NCBI GenBank assembly: GCA_034638255.1
Contig: JAWPGT010000108.1
Span: 1 to 61,450, forward strand
Length of the DNA stretch: 61,450 nucleotides
Reading direction: 5' to 3'
Origin: Coprinus comatus
Taxonomy: Eukaryota > Basidiomycota > Agaricomycetes > Agaricales > Agaricaceae
Shown here: one piece after another, positions 46,680 to 57,295 of the stretch
How the letters are laid out: the number at the start of each line of letters is the position of its first letter
Numbering within the stretch: the first letter of the stretch is position 1
Program-made: the position numbers and the translations under genes
The notes under the pieces: model-generated
The model's database searches: none
Told to the model about the DNA's origin: nothing
What the model saw: only the letters and a program-made list of their open reading frames with translations

Positions 46680-47060
46680 TGTTGGAAAATACAGACTATT
46701 ATTAGATAGTCACATGACATTTTCATTTCGTTTCACTTTCATCGTTTCATTATGCTTTGCATTATATGGCAGCTCCTTATTGGTTGTAGTTAGTGTTTCA
46801 CCTATGTGTTTCAACTCCTGTATCAACTCCTGTTTCATGTATAATTACCTGACACGTAGTAGACACCTGACTCCTTTCTAGTCGTAGCACGGACCACTTC
46901 ATTATCCTATAAGTAGCATACATTCTCTCTTGTATTCTACAGTTCTCGAACTACCAAGTTCTCTCTTACTCTATTCTCTCCACCAAGCAAACATACTAAC
47001 TACCACTTCGTGCGTATCATTATATTGCTATGTCTACATGCATACGCGTTGCTTTCAACA
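46680..47060 (+). repeat. Copia-B 5' LTR
   Basis: 381 bp, TGTTGGAAAATACAG...GCTTTCAACA, preceded by CACTG (46675-46679). About five differences from the 3' LTR (52937-53317), so roughly 1.3% divergence by eye. Confidence 0.93.
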
Positions 47061-47081
47061 GGTTATGGGCCCCGACTAGCC
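47061..47081 (+). promoter_or_regulatory. Primer-binding site of Copia-B
   Basis: GGTTATGGGCCCCGACT follows the 5' LTR immediately. It is the same half-tRNA-Met type as in Copia-A. Confidence 0.6.
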
Positions 47082-47362
47082 AGTATGGTTCCTTGAGTTC
47101 GACGAGACACCTAGCTTCTCAGCAGGTTAAGTCATCTCGCTCTAGGAAACGTGTGGTTCACATCGACCAACCTGGAGAGACTGAGTCCTGTTCCAGGCCC
47201 TCAGAGATTTCATCTCTCCCTCTCTGGTGTGATGCTTGCTCCATACTATCGTACTCGGTTAGACGGAAAGCTTGCAGATCTGTTGCTGGCGCACGAATGT
47301 GCGACTTACAACATAAGGCTAATACGTGTTTTGTTGTAGATTCCTATCTCCAATCACTAGTC

Positions 47363-50300
47363 ATGACCACTCTCATCCCCACATTGCCAGTCCTTAAAGG
47401 TTCAGCCGATTACGCACTTTGGTCAATGAAGTTGATCAATTGCACCTCGATGATTATCATTGAGGGATATTCAATCGGTCAGATTATCCAAGATCAAGCT
47501 AACCCAAAGACTGTTCCTCAAACAGTTGCAGCAGTTGCAGCTACTCCCACTTCGGCAGCAGTTCCTGCTCATATCGCTCAGATTGTTACACCTGAGGAAC
47601 GTCTCAAATGGGACACAACCGAGGCTTTTGCTCTTGGCTTAATTAATAGCAAGATCTCAGATGATCTTCTGAATCATGGACAAGCTGCTTCCCATGTGTT
47701 GTGGAGACATCTCCGCACCAACTATGGCACTTTTAATGCGGGTACCACATTTGAGATCTGGGCGAAAGCCGATGGTTTCAGATTAACTGGAACCTCAGAT
47801 CCATCTGTTGAGATTGCAGGGTTCACTACCCTATTCACACGTCTCCAGAACGCGACCCCTCCCATCCATGTTCCCGAGTTGCTTCGCGCACTCATGCTGT
47901 TGACACGCATTCCTAATCAATGGAATGCTACTCGTGCTTCCCTCCTCGTTCGATACGGGAGCACTGATTTTGCACATCTTACAGTAAGAGTAGTCGCTGA
48001 GGCTATCCAGTCCGCTTGGCTCGACTCTCGTGGTCAAGCTAACGCTTTACGTTCTCAGGGTGTGAAGGGCTTTAAAGGCCCTAAACAACACAACCACAAC
48101 CAAAACCAGAACCAAGGTCAAGGTTCGCGCCCGCAAGGGCAGCAACCGCAACCTCAACAATCTGGCAGCGGTTCCGGTTCCAGTCAGACCCAACAGGGTG
48201 GAGCCGGTGAGGACAAAAAGAAGAGGACTCAGGGAAAACGTGGTGGTAACAAAAATGCTAAGTCCGCGGACACCACTAATGCCTCTACTACTGGGGCGGA
48301 TGCAGCTGCTTCCAATATTGTCATGCTCAACAAATTCGCCTCTCCTGCTGCTACCGTTTTAGACCGTCCCTTCAAATCCACTCGTGCTTTTATTGAGGAA
48401 ATTAGAGAGTCCACTCCCAAGAAGGTAGTTGAGCGTAAAGCTCCTACTGTGGTTCCAAACCAACTCGTGGGAAGGACCTGATTGCAAAGGACCAAGGCCC
48501 AGGTGCTCAAGTCCTATGAACGTCGTCTTGGTATGGAGCCTACACCTCCCCCTGCCTTGCCTTCGCTCGATGGTCTAGTTCTTACCTCTCGTCCAGCCTG
48601 TGAGCCTAGTCCCCCGCATTCGGTAGTCTCTATTGACGAGAATGATAACGTTCACATGCGGCCTCCGCATGATCAGGTGTCTGCTCCGGCATCTGTCTCT
48701 GTTCTTGATGAACAATTTGAACAAATCATGAACTCGCCCTCTACCCAGTACGATACCGATGATGGGGAATACAAGTACATAGAATCTCTGATCAAAGATT
48801 CATCTTTTTCTGATGTGTGCTCTGTACAGCGTGGACCCCGAAGCAGCTCGCTTCTGGGGTGTTCCAGAAAATTCCTCCACTCCGGGTTCTCCCGCCTCTC
48901 GCTTCTAAGCTCAAGGGCTGTTGATGGACTATCGAGATTGTTGCATGGGACTACTAGAACTATTCGGACTACTGTTTGTAATCCTCCACCGCTAGATACT
49001 GAGATTTGTATTTTTCCTGCCACAAATGATACCGCACATTATGACTTTCCTATTTCTATCCTGATGAAGTACTTAAAACCTACTGTTTCGATCTCAGGAT
49101 ATGAAAAAGATGACCATGCTAAATTCTTTGAACATTGTCAATGCAGCAATTGTAAAAATCACCCAGTGTATAATACTGGTATAGCAATTTGGATGCTCGA
49201 TTCAGGCGCTAGTTATCATTTTACTGGTAACATTGGCGACTTTGTTGACGTCGAAAAGGGTGATTACAGCACGGTGCAAACAGCTAATAGTCACACCACC
49301 ATCAAAGCACGTGGCCGTGTAATCATCCAGCATGAATTGGCTGGTGTACGAACCATCACGTCATTATACCCGGTATTTTACATAGAGGGATTGAATGGAA
49401 GACTTATGTCACCAGGACCCTTTTATCTTGATGGCTTAAGGCTTGAGGCTGACGTGACAGGATCTCGGATCCTATGGCCCGATGGCTCCCTCTATATGGA
49501 GGCTACTCAGCGGGTAAAGGGTGATGGAATACATATGGTTCATTCTCGAATCATATTGGATAGTGACATCCATTCCCTAACTTTACCTGGAGTTCATTTG
49601 CTTTATGATCTCTGGCATAATTGACTTGGACATCCTTCGAAGCAAGTGCTCAGGAAGTTCAAGGAACACACGGTTAATTTTCCAAATGTCGATATTCCAA
49701 AACGGTCAAGGACATGTGATGGTTGCGCTCATGGCAAACTGCAAGAAAAGGCTCATCCTCCATCATTGTCCCGAGCTACCAAAATATTCGAGTTGGTTCA
49801 TTCTGACCTTCTTGAATTTCCCACATTATCATATTATCGTGCAAAGTGGATCATCACGTTCTTAGATGACTACTCTGGTTTTACCTATATTCGATTTTTG
49901 AGACAGAAATCCGATGTCTTCGCGATATTTCAGGAATTCTTAGCTCAAGTTGAAACCCAACATGGGAAAAAGGTTAAACAAGTTCGCACTGATAATGGGG
50001 GGGAATACATTTCGGACAAGTTAAAAAACTTGTTTAGCTTAGCCGGTATTGTTCACGAGAATACTGCTCCTCATATTCATGAGCAGAACGGACGTGCTGA
50101 ACGCTTGAATCGTACGATTCGCGAGAAGTCTGAAGCCATGCGACTTCATGCATGCTGTCCGGAGAATTGGTGGGAATTTGCTGTGGAAACGGCAATTCAT
50201 ATCTATAATAGAACACCAATGAAACGTCTTGAGTATCGAACACCATTTGAATTAATGCACGGAAATAAACCTAATGTAAATGGATTACATGTGTTCGGAT

Positions 50301-52891
50301 GTGGAGCTTATGTGTACCTGCCGCCTGCTGTGCGCGAAAATAAACTCGCAGCCAAGTCGGAGACAATGATCTTTTTGGGTTATGATGGTAGTAACTTAAA
50401 GTTCATGCGTCACCAAAAGGGAAACATTATTTATATAGCTCACACAGCAATCTTCGAGGAAGAATGGTTCCCTAAATGTGAATCAACTGCCACTGATCGA
50501 CGTAGAGATCTACGAACACCCCCAAATCCTCCTGATGACCTCTTTGACGGAATGTCAGATGATGGATCAGATACAGATTATTTCGACTTCCCAGCAGATC
50601 CCCCTGCTATTCCTCCAAAGACACTGAGTAATCCTACTCGACCTTCAGATCCGCCTGCCCCACCAGCTCGTGATCCCTCTATCCCACCTCCTCCAACTCC
50701 TCCTCCTAAATCTCCCTCCAGACGACCAAAAGTCGAAACAGAGGATGAAGATGACGGATTGAGTTATGCGAGTGAGGACTCCCTTGATCATCACCACCAT
50801 GATGGTCACAATCACGATCATAGAGATCATTATCATCCACCTGAGACACCAAGAAGATCTCAACCTGAAAGAGCACAATGTCCCTTACCAAAACGTGCTC
50901 AAGAAGGTCCTTCTTTTGAACCGCGCCGTTCTGGCCGCAAACGAAAAGTCCCGGAAAGACCCGATAATGCTTATGGACATAAGCATCCGTCTGAAATTCT
51001 CCGTGATTATGATACCATTTCTCTGGAAGAACCTGGTCCATCAAACCGGTTCAAGATGCCTCGTGGCAGACCTCAAAATCTATCTGACGAAGAAGCTCGC
51101 CAACGGCTTGAGCAATTTGCTGAAAACTATAAACGTTGGATGGAGAGTCAAGGGGAGCGCAATCCTGCTGCACCTCCTGAAGATGAGGATGAAATACAAC
51201 AACGGCTTTCCAGGGAAGGGGGGTTAGAATGGATTAATATTTTGCTGACAAAAGCCAAACTTGCGCATAGCAATGCTGCAAAAATCCCTGTTCAATTCCG
51301 TGATCTTGGTAAACTTGATCCAGAAGAAAGACAAAAATGGCTGGAAGCATGCAAAGAAGAGTTGACAGCGCTTAAGAAGCACAAGGTATATGAAATCGTG
51401 GATCTCCCTAAGGGGAGGAAAGCTATTCAAAACCGATGGGTTTTCAATGTCAAAGGAGATGGCCGGAAACGTGCTCGTCTCGTGGCAAAAGGTTTCTCTC
51501 AAGTCGAAGGTATCGACTTTGATGAACTCTTTTCTCCAGTTGTACGTTATGAGTCCACTCGAATCCTTCTTGGCTTAGCAGCTTTGAATGATTGGGATAT
51601 CGAGGCTGTTGATGTAAAAACAGCGTACTTGTACGGAAAACTAGATGAAGAAATCTATATGAAACAACCCGAAGGTTTCATCCAGGAAGGGAAGGAGAAT
51701 AAAGTCTGGAGGTTATGTTGCGCATTGTACGGCCTTAAACAAGCCGGACTGGCCTGGTGGAAGGAAATGGCAACTTCCATGAAAGACCTTGGCTTCAGTT
51801 GATGCGAATCCAATGCTGGCGTATACATTTACCGAGACAAGAAAACTGGCAAGATCTGCATTGCCGTTGTCTATGTCAATGACGTATTATTCATGGGAAA
51901 TGACTCCACCCTACTTAAAAAGTTAAAAGGGAAGTTCATGAAGCGTTGGGAATGCCGCGATGCCGGTGAAGTCAAAGAATTTCTAGGCATGCGCATACGT
52001 TGTGATAGGGAGAATCGAAAAATCTTCTTGGATCAAGCTTCTTACTTACAAAAGATCCTTGAACGATTTAAGATTGACGGTGCAGGCAGAGAAACCAAAC
52101 CGGCACGAACTCCGCTGCCAGAAGGTTACCATGCCGTTCCTAACACCGGTCCTGTCAACGCCACACTTCAAACATGCTACCAACAGGTGATTGGATCACT
52201 GTTGTACTTGATGATTGGAACTCGCCCAGACATTGGGTTTGCAGTTACTAAATTGAGTCAACATGCCCACAACCCTACTGAAGAGCATCTCAAGCGTGCT
52301 CTATACATTTGCCGATACCTTCTCGCTACCAAAGAATACCACATGGTGCTTGATGGAGGAAAAGGTGAAGGTTTTATCACCTATAGTGATTCAGATTGGG
52401 ATAGTGATCCAACGAACCGTCGTTCTCAGACAGGCTACTTTACGTCCCTAGCCTCCTGTCCAGTTGCATGGGTCAGTCGATCGCAAAAGACAGTTGCCTT
52501 GTCCTCTACTGAGGCTGAATATATGGCGCTTTCTGATAGCTGCCGTCAAGCTGTGTGGATCCATCAGTTAATGATGGAACTTGGTTTATCTAATGGTGAA
52601 CCAATGGAAATTTGTGGAGACAATATGGGCTCCCTCTTCATTGCTCAAAACCCTACAGTTGAGAAGAGGTCAAAACACATTGACATCAAATTCCACTTCA
52701 TTCGGCAATGTCTTGCTGATAAAAAGGTTCTGTTATTTTTCATCCCTGGCACTTCCAATCCCGCAGATCTTCTCACGAAGAACCTTGGTCGAGTTAAATT
52801 TGAGAACTTCAGGAACAGTCACTTCGGTTTAGTGTTTTCGTCCCCAACCTTTGCTGCTTCCAAGCGCACTTTAAAAAATAATATGGACTAG
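47363..52891 (+). pseudogene. Copia-B gag-pol polyprotein with three in-frame TGA codons
   Basis: ATG 47363 opens gag (MTTLIPTLPVLKGSADY). Next come protease (WMLDSGASYHFTG), integrase (LVHSDLLEF, TDNGGEYIS, NGRAERLNRTIREK), reverse transcriptase and RNase H (TYSDSDWDSDP, SSTEAEYMALS), ending at TAG 52889-52891. TGA codons at 48479-48481, 49622-49624 and 51800-51802 lie where Copia-A has Arg (CGG, CGA, CGA). The reverse-transcriptase YxDD box reads YVND, so the catalytic Asp is changed to Asn. Apart from these points the frame is continuous. Confidence 0.93.
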
Positions 52892-52936
52892 TGAGTATTG
52901 GCGCTTAATTGTCGACTACACTTACAAAAAGGGGAG

Positions 52937-53317
52937 TGTTGGAAAATACGGACTATTATTAGACAGTCACATGACATTTTCATTTCATTTCACTTTCATC
53001 GTTTCATTATGCTTTGCATTATATGGCAGCTCCTTATTGGTTGTAGTTAGTGTTTCACCTATGTGTTTCAACTCCTGTATCAACTCCTGTTTCATGTATA
53101 ATTACCTGACACGTAGTAGACACCTGACTCCTTTCTAGTCATAGCACGGACCACTTCATTATCCTATAAGTAGCGTACATTCTCTCTTGTATTCTACAGT
53201 TCTCGAACTACCAAGTTCTCTCTTACTCTATTCTCTCCACCAAGCAAACATACTAACTACCACTTCGTGCGTATCATTATATTGCTATGTCTACATGCAT
53301 ACGCGTTGCTTTCAACA
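52937..53317 (+). repeat. Copia-B 3' LTR
   Basis: 381 bp, TGTTGGAAAATACGG...GCTTTCAACA, followed by CACTG. It differs from the 5' LTR at a handful of positions. Confidence 0.93.
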
Positions 53318-53765
53318 CACTGTTGCATCCTGCCCGGTAGCCTGGGTTAGTTGATCACAGAAGACTATTGCATTATTGTCTACAGAGGCTGAATACATGG
53401 CTATTTCCGATTGTAGTCGTCAGTCCATCTGGATCAGAAGCCTAATGACTGAACTTGGTTTACACAACAACGAACCAATGGATATTTGTGGAGACAATAT
53501 GGGCTCTCTCTTTATCGCGCAAAACCCTGCTGTCGAAAAGAGATCAAAACACATAGATATCATTTTCCACTTCATTCATCAAGTAATTGATGAAAAGAAG
53601 GTTCAGCTCTATTTTATCCCAGGCACTGAGAACCCTGCAGATCTTCTCACGAAGAATCTCGGACGTGTGAAGTTTGAATACTTCCATGATAACTATTACG
53701 GGTTGGAGTTTTCTAATCCCACATATAGCGCTGCCAAGCGCTCAAATAATATGTCCTCAACATAG
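53318..53765 (+). pseudogene. Copia-A copy 2 RNase H, second part
   Basis: It resumes SCPVAWVS after the Copia-B insertion. TGA 53352-53354 stands where Copia-B has CGA (VSRSQK). Then STEAEYMAISDCSRQS, CGDNMGSLFIAQN and a stop at 53763-53765. Confidence 0.9.
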
Positions 53766-53801
53766 GGCGCTTCTAAGCTGCCATGTTCGAATTCAGGGGA
53801 G

Positions 53802-54019
53802 TGTTGAACTATTATTAGTTCTACGATGACATTCTCTAATGGCATTACGCTAGATGAACATGTGACTCAAATATGTTCTCGCACGGACCATTGCATTAAC
53901 GTATATAAACTTTGTAGTAATTGCATTATATACTTAAGTTCTTTTCTACCTCAACAACCACCCTCAGTAAGTCTAAGTCATACCTACCTTAGCATACATG
54001 CTACGCTCTTGTTTTAACA
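53802..54019 (+). repeat. Copia-A copy 2, 3' LTR
   Basis: 218 bp, followed by CAAAC. It is closer to the copy 3 LTR (56794-57011) than to its own 5' LTR. Confidence 0.93.
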
Positions 54020-54302
54020 CAAACGAGAGTATTAAGCTGAAGCTTAATCTCTGTTGCTGTCCATGTATTTATACAACTACGATGTACAGGTTGTAGGCTG
54101 TGTGTGATACATGTGAGACAGAAAGGTGAAACTATCTACAGCTGAAACAGTAAGTGAAACAACAAGTGGAAGTCTGTAGAAACTACTAGTCCAAGGCTAT
54201 ACAAAACACTAGTCCAAGGCTATGTAAAACAAGTAAGAGAAAGTACACTATCATCCATCATTAGTTCTAATGATTAGTCATGATAAATATGAAACCATAA
54301 CA
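54020..54302 (-). mobile_element. Solo LTR D, second part
   Basis: It continues from 41107 after removal of Copia-A copy 2 and ends GAAACCATAACA at 54302, followed by GGTAG (54303-54307). On the minus strand it has a GTATAAATAC box. Confidence 0.75.
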
Positions 54303-54478
54303 GGTAGGCTGAGAGTGTTCCATATTTCATTGCACCTGTCTAGAAATTTGGATTTTGATAACACTATGATTGTGTCATCTTTCTGGAAAGTGAATAGAGG
54401 TGATGACAGTGGAATAGATTTAGATGCGTATGTTTTTAGAAAGGATTTGAGAGCATTGATTGGATCTATTGTATTGTT
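54303..54478 (-). pseudogene. Tyrosine recombinase, middle piece
   Basis: It encodes IDPINALKSFLKTYASKSIP, PLFTF and KFLDRCNEIWNTLSLP, the segment between the catalytic Arg region and the HxxR motif in these enzymes. It is joined in frame to the N-terminal piece (54858-55504) and the C-terminal piece (40273-40512). Confidence 0.78.
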
Positions 54479-54857
54479 TGTTGGAAAATACAGACTATTA
54501 TTAGATAGTCACATGACATTTTCATTTCGTTTCACTTTAATCGTTTCATACTTGTTTTGCATTATATGGCAGCTCCTATTGGTTGTAGTTAGTGTTTCAC
54601 CTACATGTTTCAACTCCTGTTTGGACTCCTGTTTCATGTATAATTAGTTACATGTAGTTGACACCTGACTCCTTATTGTCGTAGCATGGACCAGCAGTAT
54701 TTAGTATAAGTAGTTTACATTTGCTCCTGTATTCTACAGTTCTTGAACTAACAAGTTCTCTTACACTCTGCTCTCTCCCTAAAGTCAACATACTAACTAC
54801 CACTCTGTGCGTATCATTATACAACTATGTCTTCATGCATACGTGTTGCTTTCAACA
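54479..54857 (+). mobile_element. Solo LTR of Copia-B with TTGTT duplication
   Basis: 379 bp, TGTTGGAAAATACAG...GCTTTCAACA, flanked by TTGTT (54474-54478 and 54858-54862). It splits the recombinase gene between QENN and IDPIN. Confidence 0.93.
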
Positions 54858-55504
54858 TTGTTTTCCTGGCTGAGGAGAAGTATCTTCTCTCCTCTTCTAT
54901 TTGTTTTCGTAGCTGGTATGTATAGATTCCAATTTGACCTGTCTGAAATTGAATGCCTAATGTTGTTTTTCGCAGGTTGAGTGTTGGTTGAGAGGTCTGA
55001 AGAAGAGGTTGGTAGGAGTTCACCTAAATGGCATTGTCCCCAGAATGCAGTTGCTGCACAAGCTTGTACTGCAATGTCAAAGGGGTCTGTCATGTCCAAG
55101 TGGGTGAATAGGGCTTCTAGGGCATTCATGGATACGTGATGTTTCTGAAGTTGTTTTGTCTCCTTCAGTGCTAAGACTTTACATCCTTTTATGACCTGTT
55201 TTAATCATCTTCCTCCATGCCAGGACCATTTGTTGAAGGTATGCCATGCTCGGAGGGCTGCAATTCTGCTTGTGGCTGTTGCCCCTGACAATTTTCCAAT
55301 GTCATACATTGCAAAGGCACACAAGAGATCTTCAGAGGTTGGTGTTCTGTTGTGGTTGGGGATTCCTTCCTCATCACAGTAGTCAATGAACTTCTTGACA
55401 ACACGTTTGTATCCTTTCATTGTTGTCGGGGCCCAGCTTGACTCTACACACCCATTCGGTATCAATATCTCCAATACATCCCGTGATGTATAGTTAGCGA
55501 ACAT
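54858..55504 (-). pseudogene. Tyrosine recombinase, N-terminal and core-start piece
   Basis: ATG 55502-55504 opens MFANYTSRDVLEILIPNGC. The SAM-like N-terminal domain (TMKGYKRVVKKFIDYCDEEG, EDLLCAFAMYDI, SRIAALRAWH) and the start of the catalytic domain (PFDIAVQACAATAFW, LGELLPTSSSDL, YIPATKTNRRGEKI) are present. A TGA at 55202-55204 interrupts between GGR and LKQ. The expected catalytic Arg before LGEL is His (QCHLGEL), which fits a CGT to CAT change. The enzyme is therefore dead. Confidence 0.75.
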
Positions 55505-56170
55505 CAGGTTTACTGTGAAGTGATGTTAGATACATCATGAGGTAATGTCCACTGAGTATATTCAATCACTCTCAATTGACACATATTGTCAAGTCACCAA
55601 AAACGATTATGATGATTTTGATATGAACATGACATATGTAGTAAATATTAATGTTATTCTGATTTCGTTGTCAATACAACATCAATTCTTTCTTATGAGA
55701 ACGCTATAGTCATATACTCCTAGCTCAGTCCCAGATGTGATGGTAGGAACTGGTTATATTATCGTACCTATAGTCATATACTCCTAGCTACGATAATATG
55801 TTAATATGGATGTTCTATACTATGTGTATTGTGTACATACCTCAGTCCCAGATGTGATGGTAGGAACTGAGGATGTAAATATATGCGTCGTTGGTTTATA
55901 ACTTCGTTGTCACGTGTTGCCCTTCCTACACTCCTCCTCAACTCTGCCATCGAATGTTTAAATCAACAAATTAAAAAGGTTTAATGTGAAAATGAAGGTA
56001 GGTTGATGGATTGGGGATTGTACTCTATAATCTCACAGAAAAAGAAAATAAGAAATATTGGAAAGAAGACCGAACCTGTTTCCCTCATCTATTCCATCAT
56101 TTCATCGTCACCCATTTCTTCGGCTGAGTACTCCTCCTTATCCTCGACATCTCTCCTCCTCTTTTACGGT
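55505..56170. other. AT-rich stretch, probably part of the Copia-C LTR
   Basis: It lies downstream (on the minus strand) of the Copia-C RNase H stop and contains a purine tract (GAGGAGGAGTG) at about 55930. It also holds a duplicated block: CTATAGTCATATACTCCTAG at 55704 and 55768, CAGTCCCAGATGTGATGGTA at 55726 and 55843. ATTATCGTA/TACGATAAT form a hairpin. LTR limits not determined. Confidence 0.45.
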
Positions 56171-56793
56171 TCAGTAAATGCCCATTGCTAAACGATGTTT
56201 TTCTAGTGCAGGTCGTGGAAGTGGTTTAGTAAGTAAGTCGGCGATGTTGTCTTTTGTATCAACTCTCCATACGTCGATGGTGTTTTCTTTTACGTGTTGA
56301 CGGATGAAGTGATGTTTGATGTCGACATGTTTTGTGTTTCCATGGTCGATGGGGTCTCCAGTTAGAGTGATAGCGCTGTTATTGTCACAGAATATGATTG
56401 TTGGCTTGTCGGTGTCGTTTCCTATTTCTTTAAGATATGATCGTAGCCATAGAGATTCTCGTGTAGCTTCACCAACTGCGACGTATTCTGCTTCAGAAGT
56501 GGATATTGCAACGGTTTTTTGTTTCCTGGATGACCAAGAGATCATGCCGCTGCCCAGTGAAAAGCAGTATCCCATAGTTGATCGTCTTGTGTCGACGCAG
56601 TCTGCGAAGGATGAGTCGGAGAAACCTATTAGGGAAGCGGGTGGATTAGCTGTACTCGGGACTGGTTTGCCATTTGCTACGAATTCGCCTGTACCCCCTA
56701 GCCATAATTGCATGTTCTTTGTTGTGTGTAGATAGCATGCACATTTGAGGGCGGCGTCCCAGTGGGGTTTACGATAGCAATCTAGGTATTGAG
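56171..56793 (-). pseudogene. Copia-C RNase H fragment (third Copia family)
   Basis: The minus frame gives FSDSSFADCVDTRRSTMG, SWSSRKQKTVAISTSEAEYV, CDNNSAITLTGDP, HVDIKHHFIRQHV and DNIADLLTKPL, the C-terminal RNase H of a Copia polyprotein, ending at 56171. It is cut at 56793 by the Copia-A copy 3 LTR. The sequence is a different family from A and B. Confidence 0.9.
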
Positions 56794-57011
56794 TGTTGAA
56801 CTATTATTAGTTCTACAATGACATTCTCTAATGGCATTACGCTAGATGAACATGTGATACAAATATGTTCTCGCACGGACCATTGCATTAACGTATATAA
56901 ACCTTGTAGTAATTGCATTATATACTTAAGTTCTTTTCTACCTCAACAACCACCCTCAGTAAGTCTAAGTCGTACCTACCTTAGCATACATGCTACGCTC
57001 TTGTTTTAACA
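56794..57011 (+). repeat. Copia-A copy 3, 5' LTR
   Basis: 218 bp, TGTTGAACTATTATT...TTGTTTTAACA. It matches the copy 2 3' LTR most closely. The left flank is TTGAG, and the other end lies outside the window. Confidence 0.92.
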
Positions 57012-57032
57012 GGTTATGGGCCCCGGTTAGCC
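57012..57032 (+). promoter_or_regulatory. Primer-binding site of Copia-A copy 3
   Basis: GGTTATGGGCCCCGG follows the LTR, as in copies 1 and 2. Confidence 0.6.
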
Positions 57033-57295
57033 TGTACGACTCACGGTGCGCACTTGATGAGTACTACTCATCGTGCAGCACTGAGCTCGAGGGTGAAGCT
57101 GGATTCACCTGTGAGGGAAGTCCGAGTTCCGCTCACTCGAGACGTTTAACCCATCAGTGTACTCTATGCATACCCTTACCGTACTCGGTTAGACGGGCAG
57201 CACATAGCTCTGTAGAACATAGCACATGTAGTGCAGCTTTAGTTCATAGATCTGACACATGTTTTGTTGTAGATTTTTATCTCCAAACATCACTC

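Larger units (their letters stand above)
46680..53317 (+). mobile_element. Copia-B, full-length LTR retrotransposon (6.6 kb)
   Basis: It has paired 381-bp LTRs and the duplication CACTG (46675-46679, 53318-53322) inside Copia-A copy 2's RNase H. The primer-binding site is GGTTATGGGCCCC at 47061. A purine tract (AAAAAGGGGAG) lies before the 3' LTR. It is the youngest retrotransposon here by position. Confidence 0.95.
41108..54019 (+). mobile_element. Copia-A copy 2, complete LTR retrotransposon with nested Copia-B
   Basis: It has LTRs at both ends, the 5-bp duplication CAAAC, a primer-binding site at 41325 and a purine tract (TTCAGGGGAG) before the 3' LTR. The RNase H region is split at 46680 by Copia-B. 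It is inserted in solo LTR D, head-to-head with copy 1 (835 bp between their LTRs). Confidence 0.93.

Noticed and set aside
43892..53354. TGA read as an amino acid (altered genetic code)
   Set aside because: Host genes such as the exonuclease end in TGA, and sister copies have CGA at several of these sites. Nonsense mutation explains it better.
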